Assembly (NCBI RefSeq): GCF_010500965.1
Contig: NZ_QVMI01000002.1
Span: 62,001-126,000, forward strand
Reading direction: 5' to 3'
Source of the DNA: Bacteroides sp. 51
Lineage (GTDB): Bacteria; Bacteroidota; Bacteroidia; Bacteroidales; Bacteroidaceae
DNA length: 64,000 bases
Every line of letters begins with the position of its first letter. The first letter of the stretch is position 1. Position numbers and translations under genes: made by a program. Under the pieces are notes generated by a model, which ran no database searches, had not been told where the DNA came from, and saw only the letters and a list, made by a program, of their open reading frames with translations. Below, one piece after another: positions 16,326 to 24,123 of this stretch.

Positions 16326-17336
16326 TTATAATCGTTTAAAGTCTGGATAAATATATGTACAGATACTATCAGTCTGACTCAGCAGTTCGGGAAATATTTC
16401 AGATGTTAATCGAACATATTTATCTGTTGCTTTTAGAGATAAATGACCGATGTACATAGAAAGAATAGGCATAATATGGTAAAGATCCTTACCCTGCTTT
16501 GCAAGCCGGGCCATTGTCTTTACACAAAATGAATGTCTGAGATCGTGTATCCTGGGCCCTCGTTGTTTACCAAGATGCGGAATACCAGCCATTTTTAAAA
16601 TCTGATTCCACCAATGTCCAAAAGATTCGTTTGTGCATTTAGTGCCATTTAGTTTAACAAAAAATGTATTGCTATGGATATATGGAAGAAGGGATTTATA
16701 TTGTCTGTATTGCCTACATACTTCAGATAATGATTCAGATATTGGAACTAAACGTTCTCTGCCGTTTTTGGTATCCCTCAATATGAGACAGTTATTCCCG
16801 AGATCAACGTCTTTATCCAGTAAATTAACAGCTTCACCAAGCCTTATACCTGTTCCTGCAAGCATACGAATCAATGCAGGAACAGAGAATAGACAATAAC
16901 CGGGATGATGACGTTGTTGTACAAGAATATTAGTAGCGTTATATATTTCTTCCAGTTGAGCATCAGTATAAATATATGGTACTACAGTTTCTCGTCGGGC
17001 ATGATGATACACTGGTATGTAGGCGTCATATCCAAGATTGTAAAGATAAGTTGCGAGTTGACGTATATAGTTTATCCGGTGGCTCCATGTGGTCACTGTT
17101 TCGTTTGGACGTTTTGCACACCATTCTTCGACAAGCTCTTTAGATAAGGCTATTTCCTGGTTGCCTTTATTGTGGGCAAAAGTATCGAATGCCCACAAAC
17201 CAGTTTCAATACGTTCAGCTTTAAAACCAAGCCCTTTCTTTAATCTGATAAAATCACGGATAAATGGTGATAGAATACTGTTGCGATAGTTTTTAATATT
17301 ATAATTAGCCATAAAACTTGCCTCCTTTCTGTTCAT
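16326..17336 (-). CDS. Tyrosine recombinase, second gene of the trio (336 aa)
   Basis: All catalytic elements are present: Arg in GTGIRLGEAVNLL, Lys in RDTKNGRERLVPI, HDLRHSFCVKT, GHLSLKATDKYVRL with the Tyr. The N-terminus shows a helical core-binding domain (about residues 20-115). It overlaps the first recombinase gene by 32 bases and nearly touches the third. Its sequence differs strongly from the other two, so the trio are paralogues of old divergence rather than recent copies. No frameshift or missing residue is visible, so the element may still be active. Confidence 0.85.
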   Translation of the reverse strand: MNRKEASFMANYNIKNYRNSILSPFIRDFIRLKKGLGFKAERIETGLWAFDTFAHNKGNQEIALSKELVEEWCAKRPNETVTTWSHRINYIRQLATYLYNLGYDAYIPVYHHARRETVVPYIYTDAQLEEIYNATNILVQQRHHPGYCLFSVPALIRMLAGTGIRLGEAVNLLDKDVDLGNNCLILRDTKNGRERLVPISESLSEVCRQYRQYKSLLPYIHSNTFFVKLNGTKCTNESFGHWWNQILKMAGIPHLGKQRGPRIHDLRHSFCVKTMARLAKQGKDLYHIMPILSMYIGHLSLKATDKYVRLTSEIFPELLSQTDSICTYIYPDFKRL

Positions 17337-18564
17337 AAAACGATACTGGAACCAGAGGGACTTCCATAGCGCATTGTCTCATGGATTCAATATCGATTCT
17401 CAGATAGTTCATTGATGTTTGAACGCTGGCATGGCCAAGAACTTCTGCAATAATAGGTATAGTGGTTCCTTCGTTTATCATAAAATTTGCCATTGTATGA
17501 CGTAAAGCATGTGGACCACTTTTTCTGTTTCCAATTTTTACCCCTGATGTGGCAATAATCTTTCGGGTCATGTGAGATATAGCTTCTGAAGGTAGCGGAT
17601 TATGAGGGAATCGAGGACTCAAAAAAACACGTTTTTCTTCCGATATAGGACGTCCATTTTTAATGTAATTAATAATGCCTTCACCAACATCAGATGGTAA
17701 TGGCAACAAAATCGCTCTGCCAGTTTTCTTTTGAGTAAAAGTAACCTGATTGCCTGACCAGTTCAGGTGATTGAATTCAAGGCCACTAATATCTGAAGCC
17801 CTCATTCCAAGGCGGACTGCAAGCAGAAGTATTGCATAATTTCTTTTTCCTATTGAAGTTGAGCGATCTATCGAATAGAGGATAGTTTTGATCTCTTTCT
17901 TTGTATAGACAGATGGTAGCTTTGCTTGCTGGCGATAATTGTCTTTAGGAACTACTTGGGATAAATTACGTTTAATATATCCTTTTTCAAAAAGATAGTT
18001 CAAAAAACGTCTGACAACTATGAGCGATTGATTTTTGGATGCCGGTTCATTTGGGAAAATATCAGAAGCATAATACATCAATTCCAATGGAGATAAGAGA
18101 GAAATCGAATATACGTCCCTTGATTCTAAATAATCAGAAAATTGATAAAGATGCCATCTATGCGCTTTCAATGTAATTTCTGAAACCCGCATTGATTTTT
18201 TATAATCAAGATACTCATCTATAATTGGACGAAAAGCACATCCAATTTGATATTGAGGTTTTCGATTGATATAAATAGGGATTTCGCCTGTTTCGTTGAA
18301 CTGAATCAGGCAAAGACAGTGTCGAAGATGATCTTTTTGATAGTGGGTTAGATTAGATATCTCAGATTGTCCATAGGTCGCTTTTATATATTTCATAGCG
18401 ACTTCTTCCGTGTAATCATGGATTTTATTTTCATCCATATATCTCCGGAAACGGTTCCATGCCCAGAGGTATATTCTAATTGACTCCTTGGATCTTCCCA
18501 AATTCTGAAGGTATTGAGAAGCTACTGTAACTAATTCATCAAAAGTGTTGAAATCTGTATTCAT
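17305..18564 (-). CDS. Tyrosine recombinase, first gene of the trio (419 aa)
   Basis: The longest of the three. It has an N-terminal extension of about 80 residues, a core-binding domain (about 120-200) and a catalytic domain with Arg in LGMRASDISGLEF, Lys in TQKKTGRAILLPL, HALRHTMANF and GHASVQTSMNYLRID. It is the promoter-proximal gene, starting 58 bases inside the right inverted repeat. A hairpin followed by a T-run lies in its leader (18579-18601). Overlap with the next gene suggests one transcript for all three proteins. Confidence 0.85.
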   Translation of the reverse strand: MNTDFNTFDELVTVASQYLQNLGRSKESIRIYLWAWNRFRRYMDENKIHDYTEEVAMKYIKATYGQSEISNLTHYQKDHLRHCLCLIQFNETGEIPIYINRKPQYQIGCAFRPIIDEYLDYKKSMRVSEITLKAHRWHLYQFSDYLESRDVYSISLLSPLELMYYASDIFPNEPASKNQSLIVVRRFLNYLFEKGYIKRNLSQVVPKDNYRQQAKLPSVYTKKEIKTILYSIDRSTSIGKRNYAILLLAVRLGMRASDISGLEFNHLNWSGNQVTFTQKKTGRAILLPLPSDVGEGIINYIKNGRPISEEKRVFLSPRFPHNPLPSEAISHMTRKIIATSGVKIGNRKSGPHALRHTMANFMINEGTTIPIIAEVLGHASVQTSMNYLRIDIESMRQCAMEVPLVPVSFYEQKGGKFYG

Positions 18565-18578
18565 AAGCTATTTGATTT

Positions 18579-18601
18579 AAAAAGACAGCGAAGTTGCTGT
18601 C
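18579..18601 (-). terminator. Terminator-like hairpin in the leader of the recombinase trio
   Basis: On the minus strand GACAGC, a 6-base loop and GCTGTC are followed by TTTTT, ending 15 bases before the first recombinase ATG. It could block read-through from outside the element into the recombinase genes or act as an attenuator. If it were a plain terminator, the operon promoter would have to lie within the few bases downstream of it, so attenuation or antitermination is plausible. Confidence 0.45.
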
Positions 18602-18621
18602 CTCAAATACAAAATAGCTAA

Positions 18622-18712
18622 ATATTATGTAAACTTTTAGAACAGAATACCTCTATATATTAAAGGATTAGTTCTAAAAGTTCACATATTCTATTTATTT
18701 ACATAAGAGATG
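18622..18712. repeat. Right inverted repeat of the RIT element (91 bp)
   Basis: Matches the reverse complement of 11409-11499 at 85 of 91 positions without gaps. Inside are inverted arms (AAACTTTTAGAAC near 18631 and GTTCTAAAAGTTC near 18671) around an AT-rich centre, a likely paired binding site for the recombinases. Its outer tip merges with a tube-gene-3'-end-like sequence. Confidence 0.8.
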
Positions 18713-18727
18713 GGGATACTATTTAAT
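18704..18727 (+). pseudogene. Remnant resembling the tail tube gene 3' end
   Basis: Read in frame this gives I-R-D-G-D-T-I-stop, close to the intact tube ending (QIGDGMSI-stop). A third copy at 20383-20403 reads I-G-D-G-D-T-I-stop. Between these two remnants three of four base differences are at third codon positions and are synonymous, which suggests they are true coding ends from related phages rather than chance. It would be the displaced end of the target gene at the right junction of the element. Confidence 0.45.
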
Positions 18728-18743
18728 GAGATTTTCATATTGA

Positions 18744-18774
18744 AAAGAGGACGACATTGAAAATCGTCCTCTTT
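18744..18774. terminator. Bidirectional terminator after the MBL-fold gene
   Basis: AAAGAGGACGA at 18744-18754 and TCGTCCTCTTT at 18764-18774 form a perfect 11-bp stem with a 9-base loop. On the minus strand the stem is followed by a T-tract, placing it directly after the MBL-fold gene, which ends at 18779. On the plus strand it is followed by ATTTTT. Confidence 0.75.
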
Positions 18775-18778
18775 ATTT

Positions 18779-19915
18779 TTACATCACTCCATAATAACAT
18801 TCGCCCTTATCATCACATAAGAGTAGTTTGTGAAAAGTCCCAGTTTTAGATGTCAACACCATATGAGTTATTTTTACGTCACCACGATATCCTGTGGCAA
18901 GTATAATACCTTTTTTTTGCAGGATTTCGTTTAGAGTATTATATCTTTTTTTGTTCGTGGCTGGTAATTTTAAGGATACCACTGAAAGGGTGTTTTCATC
19001 TATTAAGTCTGGATTATAATTTTCAGGAGACCCATGATGAGGTACTAAAATTAAACCGATTGAACTCCATACACTATTGTAGGCATCTTTAAGTTTGCTG
19101 AAAAACTTTTTAGCATTATAATCTCCAAGATATAAACAGCCTATTTTACCAGCAAACTCGGGTTCAATTGGACCAGAATATAGAGTAAGACTTAAAGAGT
19201 TTATATCGTGCCCTTTTAGTCTTTCAATAAAATCAGCTACAGCCTTTTTAAGCATGTTATCTCTGTGAGGTCCTGAATCTTCACAGAGCTCAATCTTTTT
19301 CCACAAACCCTGTATGTCTTCTGGCTCAATATCATTCTCTATGCATAATGATTTAAACTTGTCTATGAAATGTCTCTTTTGGTCTTCAGACATTATTTGA
19401 ATATTCCAAGGTATGAACATCCAATTTTCACTGTAGAGGTTTATTCTTAATCCAGAAGGATAGTTTTCAACCGTACTATTTTTACTAGCCAAATCACTTA
19501 TGCTTGCACTTATTTGATCAGAATTAGTTGTTTCATCAGAATCCAAAATGTGTATTATTCTTGTATCACGAGATTTCTCGCCAACATAATTTACAGTATT
19601 TAATATAAAATCACGATCTTCATCACTAAGTTCATTCTCATGAAGTAAATAGAAAGCTGCAAATGGTGGCAACAATGGAAGAATTAACACCTTTACCTTG
19701 CAGTGACTTAATAAAAAATGTACTCCATTAATGTGATCCCGATCAAAATGAGAAATAAACACGGCTTCAACAGTCTGGCCTTGGACAGGGAATGCCCTCT
19801 CTATAGCCGCTTTTGCTTGATTGTTACTATTTGAACCACAATCATATACAAAAAATAAATTTGAAACTTCTTCTACAGCAAATAATGCATCTCCTACATC
19901 ATAAAATGTTCTCAT
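18779..19915 (-). CDS. MBL-fold (ComEC-type) metallohydrolase (378 aa)
   Basis: The metal-binding motif of the metallo-beta-lactamase fold is clear (SHFDRDHING, residues 55-64), followed later by a LGDYN motif and VPHHGS near residue 300, the pattern of the ComEC-like MBL domain. It lacks a signal peptide or membrane segments, so it would act in the cytoplasm, probably as a nuclease or phosphodiesterase. MBL-fold proteins are components of several anti-phage systems (for example AVAST type I). The gene stands alone on the minus strand beside a defence-like cluster. Activity and substrate are inference. Confidence 0.65.
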   Translation of the reverse strand: MRTFYDVGDALFAVEEVSNLFFVYDCGSNSNNQAKAAIERAFPVQGQTVEAVFISHFDRDHINGVHFLLSHCKVKVLILPLLPPFAAFYLLHENELSDEDRDFILNTVNYVGEKSRDTRIIHILDSDETTNSDQISASISDLASKNSTVENYPSGLRINLYSENWMFIPWNIQIMSEDQKRHFIDKFKSLCIENDIEPEDIQGLWKKIELCEDSGPHRDNMLKKAVADFIERLKGHDINSLSLTLYSGPIEPEFAGKIGCLYLGDYNAKKFFSKLKDAYNSVWSSIGLILVPHHGSPENYNPDLIDENTLSVVSLKLPATNKKRYNTLNEILQKKGIILATGYRGDVKITHMVLTSKTGTFHKLLLCDDKGECYYGVM

Positions 19916-19985
19916 TATTGATAATTGTCTGTTTATACTGAAGTATTATCTCGTTAAATTAGAATATGTATAATTTAACATTCTT

Positions 19986-19993
19986 CAAAGGTA
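19986..19993 (-). promoter_or_regulatory. Candidate -7 element for the MBL-fold gene
   Basis: On the minus strand TACCTTTG matches the TAnnTTTG consensus about 70 bases upstream of the MBL ATG. A -33 TTTG at the expected spacing was not found. The 19916-20463 gap around it holds this element, a decayed tail chaperone gene and a remnant of a RIT-like end; no intact gene was seen. Confidence 0.35.
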
Positions 19994-20080
19994 TGATTTT
20001 TATCTGATAATTAAGATGATGTAAAAACCAAATCTCTTTGATTACTCTATCCTTTGGCACATAGATTATAAAAATTCGAT

Positions 20081-20300
20081 ATGAGCGAAATAAACCAAAA
20101 CCAAGAACGAGCAACTGAAATTAAGAAGAGTGCCCAAAATATCTAAGAGGCCAAGAAACTGAGAACGATTTTCCCAATGGTAGTTTTCGGTACCGAAACA
20201 ACCCGTGAGAAAGATTACTATGTGGCATGTCTAACTGAACTAACTTTCCCATAGTTTAGTAAGTCCACTTGAAATACCCGAAAATCTCGGAAAGCAAAAA
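20081..20300 (+). pseudogene. Decayed copy of the tail assembly chaperone gene
   Basis: Starting at ATG 20081 the frame reads MSEINQNQERATEIKKSAQN, then a stop, then EAKKLRTIFPMVVFGTET and on to DYYVACLTELTFP, another stop, FSKST. The intact chaperone at 26180 has the same layout: TQESQIKEKAFQLKEEKKLR, VYPMVVFGETEADEKEF, YVAYMSEPDFPKFSKFM. The two are clearly homologous but well diverged, and this copy has three in-frame stops. It is not an old segment of the neighbouring gene but a second, dead chaperone from a related phage. Confidence 0.75.
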
Positions 20301-20344
20301 TATTATGTAATCCTTTTATGAAATGTGATTTTGAATTCCAGATA

Positions 20345-20405
20345 GTTATTCTAAAAGAGTTATATTTTCTAAAAGGTTACATAGGAGATGGAGACACTAT
20401 ATAAT
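20345..20405 (+). repeat. Remnant of a RIT-like element end joined to a tube-gene 3' end
   Basis: Aligned with the right end of the RIT element (18669-18727), the segment shares TTCTAAAAG, a TTACATA..GAGATGG..A core and the ending ACTAT(A/T)TAA, with two small indels in between. It is therefore a diverged copy of a RIT outer end plus target flank. In frame its last codons read GDGDTI-stop, like the tube protein terminus. No recombinase remains next to it. Confidence 0.5.
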
Positions 20406-20514
20406 CTGTTTATAGATATTGAGTTTGATACCAGAGTTTTCCTGTCTTTGAACCTTAGAAAAAATGACATTTGTCTTTCGTCATATTATAATTATACATA
20501 TATTTGAAAAAGAT

Positions 20515-21018
20515 ATGAATATAGAGAAGAATAATATGAAGGGTGAGCTATTACATAGTAGATTCTTAAATGACCATGGTATTGGCATTTTGATGAGAAT
20601 AAAGCATCATGAAGAAGGTCGTACTTTTAACGCCTATCAAATATTGGCACAAGCATTAGATATCCCTACATTAGAAGAAATGGTAAGAAAAAATATATTC
20701 TTTCTACCAATGTATTCTCCAGCTTCAATTTCTGCTGTTCAAATACCTGAATCATCCATTGTTATTAGTTTTGATATACATTTTATTATCAAAATAGGGT
20801 GTTTACATACAGTCGCTGTTCTATTACATGAAATAGGGCACACTATGAATCCAAATGCTAACTGGATGACTGATGAATTTTATGCTGATGATTTTGTTAT
20901 TTCTCATCATTTTAAAGATCAATTGCTTGAAATGCTGGATTATGGAATTATAAATTTCCCTGAAACGTATAATAAGCCAATCACCTATGACAGAATTTCA
21001 AGAATAAAAAACTTATGA
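20515..21018 (+). CDS. HExxH zincin-like protein (167 aa)
   Basis: The open frame begins at 20464, but the ATG at 20515 (MNIEKNNMKGELLHSR) is the likelier start. The C-terminal half has LLHEIGHTMNPN followed by WMTDEFYADDF: an HExxH zinc site with an acidic third ligand downstream, typical of zincin metallopeptidases. There is no signal peptide. Its stop overlaps the ATG of the caspase-like pseudogene (TTATGA), so the two were once a translationally coupled pair, suggesting a protease cascade. The peptidase call is by motif; the target is unknown. Confidence 0.55.
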   Translation: MNIEKNNMKGELLHSRFLNDHGIGILMRIKHHEEGRTFNAYQILAQALDIPTLEEMVRKNIFFLPMYSPASISAVQIPESSIVISFDIHFIIKIGCLHTVAVLLHEIGHTMNPNANWMTDEFYADDFVISHHFKDQLLEMLDYGIINFPETYNKPITYDRISRIKNL

Positions 21019-21191
21019 AAACGATTGCAGTTGTCTTGTGAAATAATGATTATTTCACAAGAGATGAATTAAGTAATTGTGTAAATGATGCACAATCTAT
21101 GAAAGAAGTTCTCCAAAATCTTGGCTATACTGTAATTGATACCATCGATAGTGACTGTTATATTTATCATCATGGACAGGAGAAAACATAA
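21015..21191 (+). pseudogene. Broken caspase-like (peptidase C14) gene fragment
   Basis: The frame reads MKTIAVVL, a stop, then NNDYFTRDELSNCVNDAQSM, KEVLQNLGYTVIDTIDSDC and YIYHHGQEK. This fits the caspase N-terminus: the A-(V/L)-x-x-GNNDY strand, the L-x-N-C-V-NDA-x-x-M-x-x-x-L-x-x-LGY motif, and then, after an apparent internal deletion, the region of the S-G-H-G-Q motif. The TGA replaces the Gly codon of GNN by one base change. The catalytic Cys half is missing. The gene is dead, but its promoter-proximal partner is intact. Confidence 0.6.
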
Positions 21192-21248
21192 AACGCACAT
21201 ACTATTTTTTGAGAAAGATTCTGAGTTGTTATCATTTAGTGTATACTT

Positions 21249-22670
21249 ATGGGAGACGATACGATAAAATTGTTTATTTCTTATTGTTGGACTGATCAAG
21301 ATCATGAGAATTGGGTTTTAACCCTTGCTGAGGAATTAGTGGAAAATGGGATTCATGTGGTATTAGATAAATGGGACTTAAAAGAAGGTCACGACTCTTA
21401 TGCTTTTATGGAAAAGATGGTAAGTGATCCAGATATTAAGAAAGTGCTTATAATCTCTGATAAAAAATATGCAGAAAAGGCAAATCAAAGAGATGGAGGT
21501 GTTGGTACCGAAACTCAAATAATATCTCCTGAAATTTACAAAAATCAGAAGCAGGAGAAGTTTGTAGCTCTAGTCGTTGAGAGAGATGAACTGGGAGCAC
21601 CATATTTACCTATTTACTACAACACTAGAAAGTATATTGATTTTTGTAATGTTGAAAATTACGCTGATAGCTTTGAATTGTTGTTACGATGGGTCTATGA
21701 TAAACCCCTTTACAAGCGCCCACCACTAGGGAAGAGACCAGCTTTTTTAGAGGAGCAGAGTGGAATATCTTTAGGCACCTCCTTAATGGCCAAAAGAATA
21801 ATTGCTGGTATCAAAGAGGCTAAACCCTATAGATTTGGTGCATTAGATGAATATCTATCTTCTTTTTCTTTGAATATAGAGAGGTTTCGAATAGATGCAA
21901 AGCCAGAGGAATATGATGATATTCTAATTGACAGAATTAACTCTTTTACAGTGGCACGAGATGAGTTTATTTTTATTTGTATTACTTTGTGTCAGTATTC
22001 TGATGATTTGAGAATCAGAAGGTTCCATGCTTTTTTCGAGAGATTAATTCCTTATTTTAGATTACACAGAGGTTATGAACATGATAATGATATCTTTAAA
22101 TTTATAGCCAATGAGTTGTTTTTGTATTACGTTGCTGTACTGCTCAAATACGAAAAGTTTCAGGAACTAGATGAATTCTTAGCAAAAGAATACATGGAAA
22201 ATGAAGATAGTTATGGAACGGAATTGCCTGCATTTCTTATATTTTGCAATTATTTGAAATCTTTAGGCAATCGGAATAGCAGGTTGGGGCTTAATAAACT
22301 TTCACTACATGCTACATTGTTAAAAGAAAGGTGTAAGCATCTTGAAATAGATTTCAATTCTATAATGCAAGCGGACTATATTCTTTTCTTACGAGCAGAA
22401 CATCTCTACGATACAAGTTATACAAGATGGTGGCCACAAACGCTTATCTATGCTGAATACCAAAGGCGTCCTTTTGAGGTTTTCTTTAGAGCTCAGTCTC
22501 AAGCATATTTTGATTCATTGAAGGATCTCCTTAGCTTTGATAACCTTAGTAGCTTTAAATTGTTTATTGATGAATACTATGAAGGTAAAAGAGAAATACC
22601 TAGGTGGCAATTTAACTCTATACATCCAAAAATCTTCTCAAATTACGAGAAATTGTGTACAAAGAAGTAA
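21249..22670 (+). CDS. SEFIR/TIR-domain protein, putative defence effector (473 aa)
   Basis: Residues 5-145 have the SEFIR layout: LFISYCWTDQDHENWVLTLA, VVLDKWDLKEGHDSY, VLIISDKKYAEKANQRDGGV and GTETQIISPE. Proteins of this group detect infection and act through NAD-consuming or signalling activity; SEFIR genes are known among bacterial defence systems. Residues 150-473 are a helical domain of unknown function, presumably the sensor or regulator. No membrane segment. The gene lies between the caspase remnant and two DUF262 genes, all on the same strand, but with a 230-base gap upstream. Enzymatic activity is inferred, not shown. Confidence 0.65.
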   Translation: MGDDTIKLFISYCWTDQDHENWVLTLAEELVENGIHVVLDKWDLKEGHDSYAFMEKMVSDPDIKKVLIISDKKYAEKANQRDGGVGTETQIISPEIYKNQKQEKFVALVVERDELGAPYLPIYYNTRKYIDFCNVENYADSFELLLRWVYDKPLYKRPPLGKRPAFLEEQSGISLGTSLMAKRIIAGIKEAKPYRFGALDEYLSSFSLNIERFRIDAKPEEYDDILIDRINSFTVARDEFIFICITLCQYSDDLRIRRFHAFFERLIPYFRLHRGYEHDNDIFKFIANELFLYYVAVLLKYEKFQELDEFLAKEYMENEDSYGTELPAFLIFCNYLKSLGNRNSRLGLNKLSLHATLLKERCKHLEIDFNSIMQADYILFLRAEHLYDTSYTRWWPQTLIYAEYQRRPFEVFFRAQSQAYFDSLKDLLSFDNLSSFKLFIDEYYEGKREIPRWQFNSIHPKIFSNYEKLCTKK

Positions 22671-22726
22671 TATGATGGAAGTAATAGACAGATAATTGAT
22701 TGCAAAACGAACATTTTGAGGTAAGT

Positions 22727-24121
22727 ATGAAACACATCTCTGCAAATATAGTAAATGTCCAAGATATTCTTTTTAGCAAATTATCCATTCCTAAATATCA
22801 GCGCCCATATGTTTGGACCACATGTAATGTTGAACAGTTATTGGAAGATATTTATAATAATTGGACGAATCAAAGGAGCAAATATCGAATCGGAAGCATA
22901 ATCCTTCATGAAATGTCTGATGGTAATTTTGAAATCGTTGATGGGCAACAGCGCCTTACAACTTTACTCTTAATTATAAAAAACCTAAATATAGGAAATT
23001 CCATAAATGATAACAACCTTCGATTTTACCATCAGTCATCAGTTGAGAATATAAATACAAATAATAAAGCAATAAAAAAGTGGATAACCAATAAGATTGA
23101 TGGAGACCGTGACGTTTTTTTGAAATATCTGATTAACTGTTGCGAAGTTGTACAAATTGTAGTTCTTGATCAATACCTATCAGAGGCTTTTCAAATGTTT
23201 GATTCTCAGAATGGTAAAGGTAAGGAATTGGAGGCTTATAATCTTTTGAAAGCCTATCACATACGAGCAATGAAGGACTGTGAATATGTTAAGGTAGCAT
23301 GTGATCAACGCTGGGAATCATCTACAAACTTTGAATCAAACGACAAAGTTCGCAATTTGTTAAGACAGGTTATTAACGAGCATCTTTATCGTTCCCGTAT
23401 CTGGAGTAAGGGTTGCGATGCGTGGTCATTCACTAAAAAGCATATAAATGAATTTAAAGGTATAAATCTTGAAGACAGGAATCCTGAACTTTCACCGATG
23501 CACAATACTTTATGGCTGCAAGTGTTTTACGAGCTTTTCTCAGAAAAGGGGTTACAAATCAAGGGGTTGAAAAGTAGACTTCCGGGAAAAGAAGATAAAT
23601 ATCCTTTTTGTTCAGTCAATCAGATAATTGTAAACGGAAAGTTATTCTTTGACTACATTGATAACTATATTGAAATATATAAACTCTTATTTCTTAATTT
23701 GAAAACAAATAACGAACAATGTTTAGAATTGAAAGAATTTCGAGATTATTATTATGGAACATGCAAGAATGATGAAACATACTGGTGGCGGACTGGGGAC
23801 ACTTATTTACGAGAACTATATAAATCATTAGCAATTCTTGTGTTTGATATGTATGGCATAAATGGCTTGTTGAAATACAAAAGTATCTTATACACGTTGG
23901 TTTATGATGTTCGTCTTAGCTTTAAAATAGTAAAATATTCAAGGGTTGCTCAATGTCCTAAAGATATCTTTAGGATAATAGCTAATTCTACATCAATTTC
24001 AGATTTGAATTATCTTAGAACAAAAGCTATGGAGGTAAAGAATAAATTGGTCTCTCAAGGCGTTCCTGAGTCTCCTAAAGGTGTAAGTGTTGTCTATAAT
24101 AACATAATAGCAGAGGAATAG
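22727..24121 (+). CDS. DUF262 (GmrS-like) protein without HNH domain (464 aa)
   Basis: Residues 21-30 (IPKYQRPYVW) and about 71-79 (DGQQRLTTL) are the two signature motifs of DUF262, the ParB-like NTPase half of GmrSD-type modification-dependent nucleases. The C-terminal half is helical and carries no recognisable DUF1524 HNH motif. An upstream TTG at 22700 would add nine residues; the ATG is preferred. The next gene starts two bases after its stop, so the two DUF262 proteins are made together, and the second supplies the missing nuclease domain. Confidence 0.7.
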   Translation: MKHISANIVNVQDILFSKLSIPKYQRPYVWTTCNVEQLLEDIYNNWTNQRSKYRIGSIILHEMSDGNFEIVDGQQRLTTLLLIIKNLNIGNSINDNNLRFYHQSSVENINTNNKAIKKWITNKIDGDRDVFLKYLINCCEVVQIVVLDQYLSEAFQMFDSQNGKGKELEAYNLLKAYHIRAMKDCEYVKVACDQRWESSTNFESNDKVRNLLRQVINEHLYRSRIWSKGCDAWSFTKKHINEFKGINLEDRNPELSPMHNTLWLQVFYELFSEKGLQIKGLKSRLPGKEDKYPFCSVNQIIVNGKLFFDYIDNYIEIYKLLFLNLKTNNEQCLELKEFRDYYYGTCKNDETYWWRTGDTYLRELYKSLAILVFDMYGINGLLKYKSILYTLVYDVRLSFKIVKYSRVAQCPKDIFRIIANSTSISDLNYLRTKAMEVKNKLVSQGVPESPKGVSVVYNNIIAEE

Positions 24122-24123
24122 AA

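Larger units (their letters stand above)
11409..18712. mobile_element. Recombinase-in-trio (RIT) element with metal-transport cargo
   Basis: The element is bounded by 91-bp imperfect inverted repeats (11409-11499 and 18622-18712; 85 of 91 positions match and no indels). Its right half encodes three adjacent tyrosine recombinases on the minus strand with overlapping or nearly touching ends, the hallmark of RIT elements. The left half encodes three plus-strand cargo genes: a Cys-rich secreted protein, a TonB receptor and a CDF-like transporter. The two halves converge on a bidirectional terminator at 15242-15287. RIT elements usually carry only the recombinase trio, so the cargo is notable. The insertion point is the 3' end of the tail tube gene. 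Confidence 0.75.

Noticed and set aside
20040-20080. Plus-strand promoter before the chaperone pseudogene (TATCCTTTG)
   Set aside because: The spacing differs by one base from TAnnTTTG and the gene is dead.
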